NCBI RefSeq assembly: GCF_011386835.1
Contig: NC_088797.1
Location: 92,514,264 to 92,578,263 of the forward strand
DNA: 64,000 nucleotides
Reading direction: 5' to 3'
Source of the DNA: Chrysemys picta bellii
Lineage: Eukaryota; Chordata; Testudines; Emydidae
Below the pieces are notes generated by a model. The model was not told the origin of the DNA and made no database searches. It saw only the letters and a program-made list of their open reading frames with translations. A program made the position numbers and the translations under genes. Positions within the stretch are counted from its first letter, which is position 1. Each line of letters starts with the position of its first letter. Positions 10,576-20,912 of the stretch are shown here, piece by piece.

Positions 10576-12600
10576 ACAGAAGGTACAAAGTGGGCGTGCC
10601 CTTTGTAGTTAGAGACTATTTAAAACCACAATCCTGGAGCCTGCCAATGCAGTTGCACAGCAAATAATAGTGCAGGAATATAGATAGGAAAGACTTGCTG
10701 CTGCCTTTCCTTCAGCAGTATTTTCCTTTCTCAGACTGCAGTTTTACTCAGTCACATCTCAAACAAGCTATGTAAGACCTGTGACTCCCCCCCTCCCCCC
10801 CCCCCCCCCCCCCCCACACACACATCCCACATTCAATAAAGCACAAAATTCACTGGAGCCTTGAAACCTTCCCACTGACAGGGCTAGCACTAACAGAGTT
10901 TGTACTCTCTTAGCCTCCCGTGCAACTCAGGTTTTAACTTGGCAGCTCTTAAACCTCATCAGCATTGTCTAATCTAGATTTATTTTCCTAAAATGTCACA
11001 CGCTAATTTCTTTATTTCAGTGCTTACTTTCTATTTTTCTATATGTTACCTATATTTTCCTTTGAAGTGTGAATACCATGGCAGGTAAGCTCACGGACAA
11101 CAAGATGGGTATGGAGTTGCTTACCTTTTCCTTTATGAGTTAAACATTCTTGGGGGGGAGGTTATATTTTTATGAAACTATTCAAGTAAACCTTTGGACT
11201 GCCATAGTGATTCAAAGTCTAGATGTAATAATTATAAATTGATATATTTAAAAAATATTGTGAACGATCCCTTTCATGACTGAGAATATTATTTTCAGGG
11301 CTTCTTTAAACTACTAATGCTTCAATTCCTTTGAGATACAATTGAACTTCAAAACACACTGGCTGTCAATGCAACAGTATTCTGGGATTGGCCCACTTTC
11401 TATCTAGTCATTAATGGTACAACTTTCACTTTCATTTAACAAACAGAAAGTGGATTCTCCTACAAAGCCTTGGCAACATCTTAACAGATTTGTGAAATGT
11501 AAGAAATACATTTAAAAATAGTCAATCAGTTAATGAGTGCTGTTGAGTACTTAGTCTTCAGCTCTTCATCAATCGATAGCAGGATTTCATTAAATATTAC
11601 TAGAGGCCTAATTTATATCTTTTTTTTCTTCTAATTCAATACAGAACATAATGGGGCAGATTTTATGGTCTGGATAAGCAGGCTGTGCTGGTTTAATTGA
11701 TGCTCAGCCATGGCCAAGCCCTTCACCCAGACATGCCCAGTACCCCAGAGGTCTTACCGAGGGGGAATCCCCTATAAGATATTTAAGATGGTTTGAAGAC
11801 TTCTTTGCAGTCTTCCCTGGCTTTGTTGGATGACCTCAGGGAGGTCTTAGGCATTTCTATTGTGAGTTCTGACTCTAACTTGAAGAGGTGAAGGTGCTGA
11901 ATCTTTAACAGAGGCTTCCTTTATCCAAAAGATTCAAGCTAAATAGGCATTAATAACAACAAATTAAAAATCAAAGCATTTGTGACTAAATATCCCTTCC
12001 CCTTTCAATTGTTCAACTTTCACTCTCCTGACTCTTAAGATTTCACCATTTAACTAGTTCTCTAGTCATCCCAGAGTCTTCAAAACCAAGATGGGACCTG
12101 AATTTCTAATATAAACTACAAGCAGAAAAAGGCTTTAAAAATAACAAAAAGCAATCTTTCCAGCTATTATACATCATAAAGAAGCAAAAAGGGGGCAAAA
12201 GTTGTTTTTCCTTTGAGGGTCACCTCGAGAAAAATATTTTTGATACAAATACTTTCACAAAAAATGTGAATCTTTATATGCACAATTTTACTAGTTAGAA
12301 AAGTAATGACATGGGTCCATTTTACACTAGGTGTTGCTATAAAATACATTATTATTATGTGCTCTGATGTTTACTGGGAAGAATGGTTATGTGCTATTTG
12401 GAGTGCAGTCTGGTTACACTCTTAGGAAGTACAGAAAAACCTGAAGGAAAAAAAAATCCATTTCCTGAAGATTGAAAAAGATACAAAATAAATTAGAAAA
12501 AATTGAAAGAACCAAAAGAGGTTTCTTATTTTATTTGCATCAAAGCTAGACAAGTAGAAGGAAGTAGTTTCTTGGCAGTACTTCCAGCCTTTAGCAACCA
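10576..12600. other. No gene recognised; poly-C tract inside
   Basis: Mostly unique AT-rich sequence. A C-rich homopolymer run lies at about 10787-10815, followed by a short CACACA run. The minus frame at 12167-12349 has no known motif. Confidence 0.4.
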
Positions 12601-12619
12601 CCAGCAAAATACATTAGAG

Positions 12620-12620
<1 letters not shown>

Positions 12621-12681
<61 letters not shown>

Positions 12682-12696
12682 ATATATATATATATA
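12621..12696. repeat. (AC)n then (TA)n microsatellite
   Basis: About 29 AC units at 12621-12679 followed by about 8 TA units. The apparent frames across it (12503-12697 + and 12526-12813 -) are artefacts of the dinucleotide repeat. Confidence 0.95.
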
Positions 12697-12939
12697 ACTA
12701 GAAACTGCTGACTTCCAAGTCATTCTCTTATAGATCATCACCATGGTCTCAAACCAGACCAAACATTCCAGAGCCCAATTTATGGATAAATGTAAAGCCA
12801 ACCTGTACAGCAATTATTACACTCCTACACATTCTCTTAATGAAAAAGCATATATACAGTAGATTGTAAAATCTCATGCAAATGAAAGATATATGTATAT
12901 CATACCACAGAGCTATATTTTAATAACCCACCTATTAAC

Positions 12940-13645
12940 ATTTGTACAATCTATAGCATTATAGGTGCACATGGCACTTTATATAACAAGTGAATGAATT
13001 TACAGTCTAAACTGATCACCACAGGACATGTGGGGGTGGGGGATATAATACAGAAGGGAAATAGAGGGAAGAAAAAGATTGAGGCTGCTCTCATGGTACA
13101 GCATGCATGTTAATTACAAGTTTGATTTTATAATTATTATTTTTATTTTAGATTACTGTTTACAGAGAATTAAAAGGATTCTTGTTTTAGGGACTGGGGT
13201 GGGGAGTGTGTTTTGAGGAGGGATTTGGAGGAGTTGAAAGCTGCAAAGGATTGGGGGAGGTTAATTCAGGCTTAAAAATAAGGTAGAGGAGCACTTGTAC
13301 AAGGAGACATGGAGTGAAGCAGAATTGTCAGTGTGCAGGGTCTTAAGCAGAGTGGTGCATATCAAATGAGGTGATGTAGGTAGGAGCAGAGCTGGAAAGA
13401 GGACAAGGAATTTGAAAGTGAGGAGAAAGGGGTGTATGAAAGGGGGTGATGTAACACGTGAAGATGACTCTGTTAGTGTCATTTTGGATAAACCAGAAGA
13501 GAATAAAAGTGTCAGAAATGCCCAAAAGAATGAAGTTATAGCAGTCCAAATGGGAGATAATCTAGATGTAGACAGGATTTTGGAAGTGTGGCTGGAAAGA
13601 TACTTTGGGTTTTGGATATGTTGAGAAAGAAAAGGGTAATAAGAC
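12940..13645 (-). mobile_element. Ancient L2/L3-type LINE 3' remnant
   Basis: On the minus strand 13343-13549 encodes a segment starting MDCYNFILLGIS and continuing to FIQND and ITPFHTPL. It lines up with the 'LDYCNSLLLGLP...LQLVQNAA...ITPVL' thumb region of CR1/L2-clade reverse transcriptases. Downstream on the minus strand (13261-13340) the frame continues, and 12940-13020 resembles an L2/L3-like 3' UTR. No catalytic motifs remain. The plus strand looks purine-rich only because the coding strand is pyrimidine-rich. Confidence 0.6.
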
Positions 13646-13655
13646 TATCATGGGT

Positions 13656-14439
13656 TGTGTCTGCTGAGCATGGCACTGAAGGTGCTCCCTGCCTCAATTT
13701 CCTTCACATGGGTTTTTTGTCTTTTCTGGGGATTCACATGGCTGAGCCCTCCAAGGGGTTCAATCCCCTTTTGAGGTAACAGAAGTCCAAACAAAACCAG
13801 AAGTTCCTTTGCTCCACTTGGGTTCCTTGTCAGTCCGCCCTTTCGGTTTATTTCCCAGTCTCTCTCTGCAGGGGCAGCTCCAGGCACCAGCGCACCAAGC
13901 ATGTGCCTAGGGTGGCAAGCCACGGGGGGGCAGCCTGCCAGTTGCTGTGAGGGCTGCAGGCAGGCGGCTTTCAACGGCGTGCCTGTGGGAGGTCCGCCGG
14001 TCCTGCGGCTTCGGCGGCAATTCGGCGGCAGGGACGCCGAAGCCACGGGACTGGCGGACCTCCCGCAGGCATGCCGCCGAAAGCCACCTGCCTGCTGTGC
14101 TTGTGGCAGCAAAATACATAGAGCTGCCCCTGTCTCTCTGGCTTTGAAATAGAACCCTGACTCCCAGGCTCCTTCCCTGGAGTCTCCTCCCAGGGTCCTG
14201 CAGACCCTCATTCACAGTCTTCCACGGAAGCCTAAAGGCTCTCTGTGGCCCCACTCCCAAACTATCTTTCTCAGCTCTTTTATATGGCTTAGGTATTTCA
14301 GGCTGTCACCTGACTTCAATTAGTCCAGTTCCCTCAAGCTGAGAAGGAGCTAATTAATTATGCCACAGTTAGGGATTATTGAACAGGGTTGGCTAGCCTC
14401 AGGATTCCTGGCTCTTAAGGGCCAAATCACACTGTTACA
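13656..14439 (-). mobile_element. Solo LTR carrying a nested hAT MITE
   Basis: On the minus strand the block starts TGTAACAGTG and ends AGACACA, with a TATAAAAG box at 14277-14284 and AATAAA at 13848-13853. These features fit an LTR with U3, R and U5. The 264-bp hAT MITE at 13869-14132 lies inside it; without it the LTR is about 510 bp. AGACT occurs at 13642-13646 and 14441-14445 but leaves nine extra bases on the left, so a target duplication is not secure. The 187-codon minus frame 13648-14211 crosses both elements and has no known domain. Confidence 0.65.
13869..14132. mobile_element. Non-autonomous hAT element, 264 bp
   Basis: Perfect 12-bp terminal inverted repeats, CAGGGGCAGCTC and GAGCTGCCCCTG, are flanked by identical 8-bp duplications TCTCTCTG (13861-13868 and 14133-14140). 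An 8-bp duplication with CAG-type ends is diagnostic of the hAT superfamily. The interior is GC-rich with inverted segments and encodes no transposase, so it relied on an autonomous relative. Confidence 0.9.
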
Positions 14440-14445
14440 CAGACT

Positions 14446-15017
14446 GAGACCAATCGGATTTATGCTTGGACAAGAGCACGTCAAGGAAAAATCTCAATGT
14501 TGCATGAAGTAGTTATGTTGATTCAACAAGAGGCACTCTTCGCTTTGAGTCACTCAGAATAAAATAGACTCCCCAGCAAGGTGTAAGGAGTGCAGAATTA
14601 GGCCAATGGTTACAGTTTGTAAGGAACTGAGTCTTGGTACAGATAACATAGTTTCTCCTCTAACAGTGAGATAAAGATGATCAGATATCACAAGAGTTTG
14701 CAAGATCTCCCCAGAATGACAGAGTATTAAGTCTTAAAAGAGAGAATTTTAAACTCAGGATATTATAGAAACCTCTTCATTTTGGTTAGCGAGAAAGGCA
14801 GAGCTTCTAACAAGAGAATGAATGGAAGCTCCATTTCACGAAGGAATTAGAGGCCCAGAAAACTAGGTTAGCTCTGGTGGCTTGACTTGGAATATCCTTG
14901 GGCATAAATTTTGCTGCTAGTTCCTAATTTACCTGTGTGACCAAGAATGTGGAGATGTGTGCCAGAAGCTATGACTTTACTGACAAAAAAGGTGTGTTTT
15001 TACCAAAGGATAATGTT
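14446..15017. other. No gene or repeat recognised
   Basis: Unique-looking sequence between the LTR and the tandem duplication, with no convincing frame. Confidence 0.4.
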
Positions 15018-15342
15018 AGTAGAGGCAAGGCACTACAGCGAGGTCAACCACAGGCATGGGGTATAGACTGACCTTGCCTACCTAACTTACAGTAAAATCT
15101 GTAGGTACCTTGTCTCCATTTAGGATTTTATAAAGAGAGAATTACTCTGCACTAGTTATCTAGCTATCCTGTTGTAAAAACATAGTATCGACAAGGCACT
15201 GTAGTGTTACCATAAGGTAAACGAGGCTAGGTCAATCATGGGACTGGGGTGTATTGCTAACTCACTTAGCTACCTTACAGTAAAAACTATAAATGCACTT
15301 TATCCATTTAGGATTTTACAGAAAAGTAATTATTGCACTGTT
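15018..15342. repeat. Diverged tandem duplication, unit about 150 bp
   Basis: The segments 15018-15153 and 15188-15342 share an ordered set of words: 'caaggcact', 'aggtcaa', 'catggg', 'cttacagtaaaa', 'ccatttaggatttta' and a final 'tgcact'. The copies differ by many substitutions and indels. No coding potential is visible. Confidence 0.6.
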
Positions 15343-15902
15343 TTTAAAAAAAAAGCCTTTTTCTTCCCTTTTAGAAGGAGTTGAAGTGCAAACCCTTTTA
15401 TCTCTCTTTTCTTCATTACTTTGAAGTGAATGAGATTGTGAACCGCATGGGTTGCATGCTATCTTACTGGCTATTTACTAGAATAGAGAAGGAAGTTACA
15501 ACAGTCAGAGGTTTGCTTCTAAACTGACCTCAGCAGACCTTCCTTTGAAACTAAGGGACAGCTGCAGAATGAGCAGTAGCATACTAGGAATGGTGCCTGT
15601 CAGAAGCAGAAATTGAGGTGAAGATGTGGTAATGGAAGATTTGGAGTGATGGTGAAATATTCAAACAGAGAAAACATATGGGTGACTGAGCTGCCAGATA
15701 CCTGAAGGACAGGTATCAAAGGTAGTTTACCGCAATTTAAAGCGCCCTTCAGGGGTAAATCCCAAACTAGCTTCATAGTGGTTTTGTTCATAATTACGGA
15801 TAATTATATTTTTCTTTATTATCACATGCCTATAAAATAAGCCACTCCTCCACCTAGATTTCATAAACACATGCTTGGGATTACAGAGTGGGGCTGGGTC
15901 AA
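15343..15902. other. No gene or repeat recognised
   Basis: AT-rich spacer. The 63-codon minus frame at 15600-15791 has no known motif. Confidence 0.4.
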
Positions 15903-15904
15903 TA

Positions 15905-16100
15905 CACCTCTACCCTGATATAATGCGATCTGATATAACACGAATTCACATATAACGTGGTAAAGCAGTGCTCGGGGGGGGGGGGGGGGGGGGGCCTGTG
16001 CACTCCGGCGGATCAAAGCAAGTTCGATATAACGCGGTTTCACCTATAACACGGTAAGATTTTGGGGCTCCTGAGGACAGCGTTATATCGGGTAGAGGTG
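15905..16100 (+). mobile_element. TA-target inverted-repeat element (mariner-like MITE)
   Basis: Ends CACCTCTACCCTGATATAA and TTATATCGGGTAGAGGTG form inverted repeats of about 20 bp flanked by TA dinucleotides (15903-15904 and 16101-16102), as in Tc1/mariner insertions. The interior is a series of short 'GATATAACNCG' motifs around a G homopolymer (about 15974-15994). There is no transposase frame. A second copy in the opposite orientation lies at 29259-29451. Confidence 0.8.
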
Positions 16101-16715
16101 TACTTTTCTAGCATGGCTGTTTAGGTCAATTCTTTTCATGGCTGATCTGGTCTTTCTCTAATGGCTTTTTTTCACAGTAGATGTTTTGGCTTAGATATTA
16201 CCATTCTCTGCACGTTGTAGTCTTATAATGGAAAACTGCATTGCTGTCCAATAAAAAATCCTTCCAAAAATACACTCTTTGCATTTAATTTTGGAATCAC
16301 TGTGTCTCTATTTATTAGAATAATTGATGGTGATGTGAAAAGTCTTTTTTCATTATAGTCAAGGATAGTGCATGTATCCATTTTCCGATTGACTCAATTA
16401 GTAAACAGTATAGCCAAGCCTAAAGCAGAACCTTAAACTCAGAACCCAACCCATTTACATTTCAGGCTACGTGGATTTAACTCTCTGATTCCAGAATTTC
16501 CCCAACAGTGTTGCTTTAACATCTAATTTGAAGGTGGATGCGGGCTATTTTCTGGTTCTGATTTGGCTGTATTTGAAATCCCACAAGAACTAATTATGAT
16601 ATTTTCTTCACTACTGGCTACACCCTCTAAGGCTGATTTGGTTTTAAGCTTGAACCCTGAGCCCCAGCCATAATCTAATCCAGATCTAAGCACAATGTTT
16701 AGTAAACAATGCTTA

Positions 16716-16795
16716 CTGGGCCTGATCCAAAACCCACTGACGTAAATGAAAATAATTCCAATGATTAAAATGGGATTTGGATAAGGCCTATAATG
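16716..16795. repeat. Ancient palindromic MITE-like fragment
   Basis: 'gggcctgatccaaaaccca' at the left and 'tgggatttggataaggcc' at the right form an imperfect inverted repeat around a short centre. It is a decayed fold-back of a type frequent in sauropsid genomes, and the same type occurs at 44643-44718. Confidence 0.55.
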
Positions 16796-16887
16796 GTTAA
16801 AAATCCTGCTTTCAAAAAGCATTGCTAAATCCAGATGGATATGGAATCCTTACATTAAAACCCACAAGTTTTCAGTCAAACATAACA

Positions 16888-16985
16888 TGTATTATTATTT
16901 ATTATTTTAATTACCATAGTGTCTAGAAGTTCTAACCATGGACAGGACCTCATTGTGCTAGGCAACTGTACAAACACTTCTTGCC
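16888..16985 (-). repeat. L3-type LINE 3' end
   Basis: On the minus strand the words 'tgtacagttgcctagcacaa', 'ggtcctgtccatgg' and a (TTA/TAA)-rich terminus match the L3/CR1-type 3' end that is better preserved at 60600-60680. Confidence 0.6.
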
Positions 16986-17002
16986 TTTGCTATTCTTATT
17001 TG

Positions 17003-20000
17003 GGTAGCGTTATCTATCTATTAAAATACTAGAAAGAAAGCACAATATAGGTAACTAAAAAAGATGGAGGCTATTCAACTCTGTTGTCTCCAAATACTAT
17101 TGTTATTGCAGATACAAGAAAAGCCCAGTTTTTGATGAACAACATACTTTATCTTCATGGTATTAACAACATGAGCCAAATCACAAAACATTTGAAACTT
17201 TGTGAGAAAGTACAACCCCAGCACCACTCCCCGCCTGATTCCCTGACTAGGTATTCAGATAAGCAGCACCTGTACTTTTGTAACCTTATTCAAACTGAAT
17301 GGAAACTGTGAACATTTAGTGGCTCTGGTTCACCCATATTGACTTTGCTTTATTATAATGTGCACAGTACTAGCTCAGAAGGGCTGACCAGCCAACACTT
17401 AGTTATCCCGAAGTAATGAAAAGCATAAACTTGGAGGAAGAGGTGCACATATAAGCAATTCTGGATGTTACAGCAACAATCAGCTGTGCCCTCACAAACA
17501 GTAGGATAGCAGGTAGCAGAATGTTTAGTTTCCAAATAAATACTGCTCTGAACACCAGTGCTGTACTTTTTAAAGAGTATGTGCAAGAAATGAGAGTGGC
17601 AGGTAAAGAACCAAATCCCAGTAACGTTACCAATATGTGCAGAATGCACCCAACAGTCAAGCAAATAAAGGCATTTGATACACTACCAAAAATGTACTTT
17701 ATTTTTCTTTTTTCAGCTATTACAACATCCAGCCAGCAATGAAAGGCTCCTGCTCTGAGGGGGTACCTCAGCACACACTGTTCTGTCATGTCACAACCAC
17801 TAAAAAGTCTAACTTAATGTAGGATTATATAGACCTCATTTTTAAATGTATTGCAATTTTTTATTATACGCATAACAAAATTAATAATAATGAAGAATCA
17901 TGGAATTAATATGCAATATGCAAAATATTTGACTCCCTATTTGCCTGTTACATACTCCAGCTGTACTCTGTAGTAGTTGCAGAAGAAAAAATGACAATGT
18001 ACTAGATTAAACACACACCGTTGAACGGACTTGCCCCTTATGAATCTAAAAATCTCAGTTGCAAGAATTATTTTATGCTGATATAAATGATATGATTTTT
18101 TAAATAGCCTTAATACTTAATTAAATTTTACAACGAGTTCTTCTACAAGTATCATAAATACTGTATGTGAACAGCTTTGGTCTGTCATCTTAAAAATCCT
18201 ATCCAGGGAACAGAACTGACTTGAAAAGAAATAAACTAGTTTTTGGCTCTAATGGGGATGCCATTCATTTGACCTACAGGAAATTATGTTGCTGGGAGTA
18301 TGATACAAGTGTTAAGAGGGCAATTAGGGTTGTCACCTGCCATATTCCCAAGAGGAATATGATGGATTTTCATTCTTGGCCCCATGTCTTACACATAATG
18401 TCTTGTTGATGAATATTATATTACTTTAACACGAACTTAAAGCAGGAACTTAAAGGAGCTCTTCTCCATTCTTTCAATTCCAAGTTATAGGATTCCTTCA
18501 GTACCCCAATGTATGCAGATTTCCAACCACCGCTGACTTTTCTTCACCCCTTTACCTAATTTGTCCCATTTCCCAACTTCTTGTGTGTGGAAACCTTTCC
18601 CAAGCAATTGTTTTGTAAAATTCTATTAAACTAGTCAAACAGTGTACCATTATATTGTATCTTTTTAACATATCCGTTTTGGGCATGCTGATAAATAGTT
18701 ATTTCCCTTCTGAATTCATAGGCGCTAGACTGAATTCTACCCTGATAAGCGGGATTTTATTGCTTCAGTCACTGGTTTTACAAGGCATGCACTGCTAAGC
18801 ACCTACATACCAGGATGCAGGATTCAGTGACTAGCATCACAGAACACACAGTAAAAACCCAATTGTAAGTGGCTATCGTATGTGCTACAGCTGTGTTTTA
18901 AACTACAATATCACTTCAGAAACTTAGTCTTTCTTTTTCACATCTGTATTTTAAATGAGCCAAATAGGTCTTTTTCAAAATGCATTTTAAAAAACTGTCT
19001 GATATATTTCAGCCTGATGTGAATTTAAAGTGTTGAGTACTGAATCTTTGGAAATAGGGAATTTATATGGAAACACTCACATATCAATTATTATAAGAAT
19101 GCTAAGTGTTGGTGCAGTGATAAGGAGGTCATCCTTCTTGTGGTCACTTCAGATGAGAAGATCTCACTCACTCCTCTCCCTGGTTGTTCACCCATGATTT
19201 CTCTTTCTTCTCTCTAATGCCCCCTGTAGGTTTCAGTCATGTTTGTAAACCAAATTTGAACTCTGTTTAAACCACAAATGAACCTAAAAAGAAACCCTGA
19301 ATCCAAATACCTGTGTACTTTGAGGAGCAAGTGACTCACACTCAGATCCAAATGCTCTGATTACAATCACTCTCTTCAATGGGCTGAATCAGAACTTCAA
19401 ATAGGAATTAAATCAGCTTTGAGAGATCTTGAAAATCCAGACCTTAGTTTGAAACTGGATCTGAAATGTGTGTGGCTCAAGCCCATCTTTAGTGTAAAAG
19501 AGATTCTAGCTGACAGATTTCAAAAATAGCTAGTTGATGAGTGTAGATAGGGACAAGCCAGGAATCCAGGCTTGAACAGTATTTCTACATCTACATTGGC
19601 CAGACCAAACATTTCTGAAAATGTTTTGTTCAAATTATGTTTCACCTCCATGCTGAGGATGTGTCAGCCAGAAGCACCATTATATTTTGGCTAAGGTTTA
19701 GAGTTTGGGTCTAAATCCCATTAAAAACATTATTTGCCTAAAATACAAAATTGAGGGGGTTTTGTCTGAGGATACCTCTTTAAGAGAGCCATCCTAGGGT
19801 GCTGGCTCCCTCTAGTCTGACTGAGCACAAGGAGGTGGAGAGACACAGAAACTCTTAGAGTGTGATCAGACTTTGCAGATGGTCTAGATCTTACTTGTAA
19901 GGAAGAATGATCTCTCTCAGCTCTGTCTAAGTGAAGCCTCCTTCATAAGAATCCCATGAATATTTCATGGTAACAGGAATAGGGTGTGTTGTCAGACATC

Positions 20001-20090
20001 ACTGGTGTGGTGCTCTGCTCTGTTCAATGTTGATTCCAGTCAGCTGCACGCATGTGTTCTCTCTGTGTGCTTCCCTGGCTCTGTGCAGAT
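17003..20090. other. Long stretch with no supported gene
   Basis: About 3 kb of AT-rich unique-looking sequence. The only frames over 100 codons are the overlapping minus frames at 17353-17789, listed separately. I saw no recognisable repeat family. Confidence 0.4.
17403..17789 (-). pseudogene. Hydrophobic 128-codon frame, unidentified
   Basis: The minus frame starts with Met at 17789 and is rich in Leu, Ile, Val and Phe, with two or three segments that could span a membrane. About 60 bp past its stop the minus strand has AATAAAGC, a possible poly(A) signal near 17354. A second open frame (17353-17664) overlaps it. It could be a decayed processed pseudogene or chance. There is no poly(A) tract, no target duplication and no family I can name. 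Confidence 0.15.
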
Positions 20091-20096
20091 GGCTGA

Positions 20097-20880
20097 CACA
20101 ACAGACCCTGAGAGAACCCCCCCAATGACCACTGACTCTGATAAGGTACGAAGGCACCCGGCCAGGTTTATTGCCAACCAAAACAGTCTCTAGCTCCCCG
20201 GAGCAGATGTCTACAGTTCTGCTAGTACATATGTGCCCCCTGACAATGGACCGGCTCAGTCAGTGGCGGGATTTACCGCTGCCCCTTAGGCCAGACAAAG
20301 ACATAGGCCCAGGGATGCATTCTTATACACAGGTACAAACAAGTTACACATCACTTCTGACGTATCAAGGTACAACCCCTCTGCGTATTGTGGTGCTGCA
20401 TCTCTCCTAGTACATGTTGGTTCGAATAAACAAGTCTATCCTTTTGACCTTGTCTTTTAAGATGGGTCAGCCTGTTTCTCATTATTTCTGTGGAATGTGT
20501 TTGTACTGGATTGTTCTAGTGCCATCCTGGTCCATGTTTATCCTGTTAGTGCTTGATACCCTTTAGATTTGTAAAAAGAACAGGAGTACTTGTGGCACCT
20601 TAGAGACTAACAAATTTGTTAGTCTCTAAGGTGCCACAAGTACTCCTGTTCTTTTTGCGGATACAGACTAACACGGCTGCTACTCTGAAACCTGTCTTTA
20701 GATTTGTGTATACATCCAATAAGCAGCGTTCTTCTTGCCAACTTTTGTGAGCAGGGCCTGCCTCTGACTCACAGTCTAACTTTGTTTTATGTTAGCAAAG
20801 TCTTGGCCATTCATTTGGTTCAGGCCTCAGACCTCATACCAGGCCTCTGATACCCTGGGTTTATGTTTCAGGGCCTCATC
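20097..20880. other. Unclassified LTR- or UTR-like sequence upstream of Gypsy gag
   Basis: More GC-rich than its surroundings, with AATAAA near 20426 and lying directly upstream of the gag start at 20913. It could be the 5' LTR or leader of the Gypsy fragment, or an unrelated repeat. I could not find TG...CA ends or a second copy. It is interrupted by the insertion at 20573-20695. Confidence 0.25.
20573..20695 (+). mobile_element. Fold-back Penelope-like 3' end insertion
   Basis: A 123-bp insertion flanked by 12-bp duplications CTTTAGATTTGT (20561-20572 and 20696-20707). Its first 84 bp (20573-20656) are a perfect palindrome with 42-bp arms and no spacer, centred at CAAATTTG. The last 39 bp ('gcggatacagactaacacgg...gaaacctgt') are single-copy and match the terminal tail of the family seen at 53310-54022. 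The order is an inverted copy of the 3' UTR, then the sense 3' UTR, then the tail. I assign it to a Penelope-like family through the coding end at 53681-53740. Confidence 0.8.
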
Positions 20881-20912
20881 TTACTACATTGTGAAGAGGA
20901 CAAAGACAGCAA

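Noticed and set aside
12503..12813. Frames with TH or CV dipeptide runs
   Set aside because: They are translations of the (AC)n/(TA)n microsatellite.
13648..14211. 187-codon minus frame
   Set aside because: It spans the junctions of an LTR and a nested hAT MITE, so it is a chance fusion of repeat sequence.
20085..20193. Short frame starting MADTTDPERTPP as a first exon
   Set aside because: No continuation, no clear splice donor context, and it lies in LTR- or UTR-like sequence upstream of a dead Gypsy gag.
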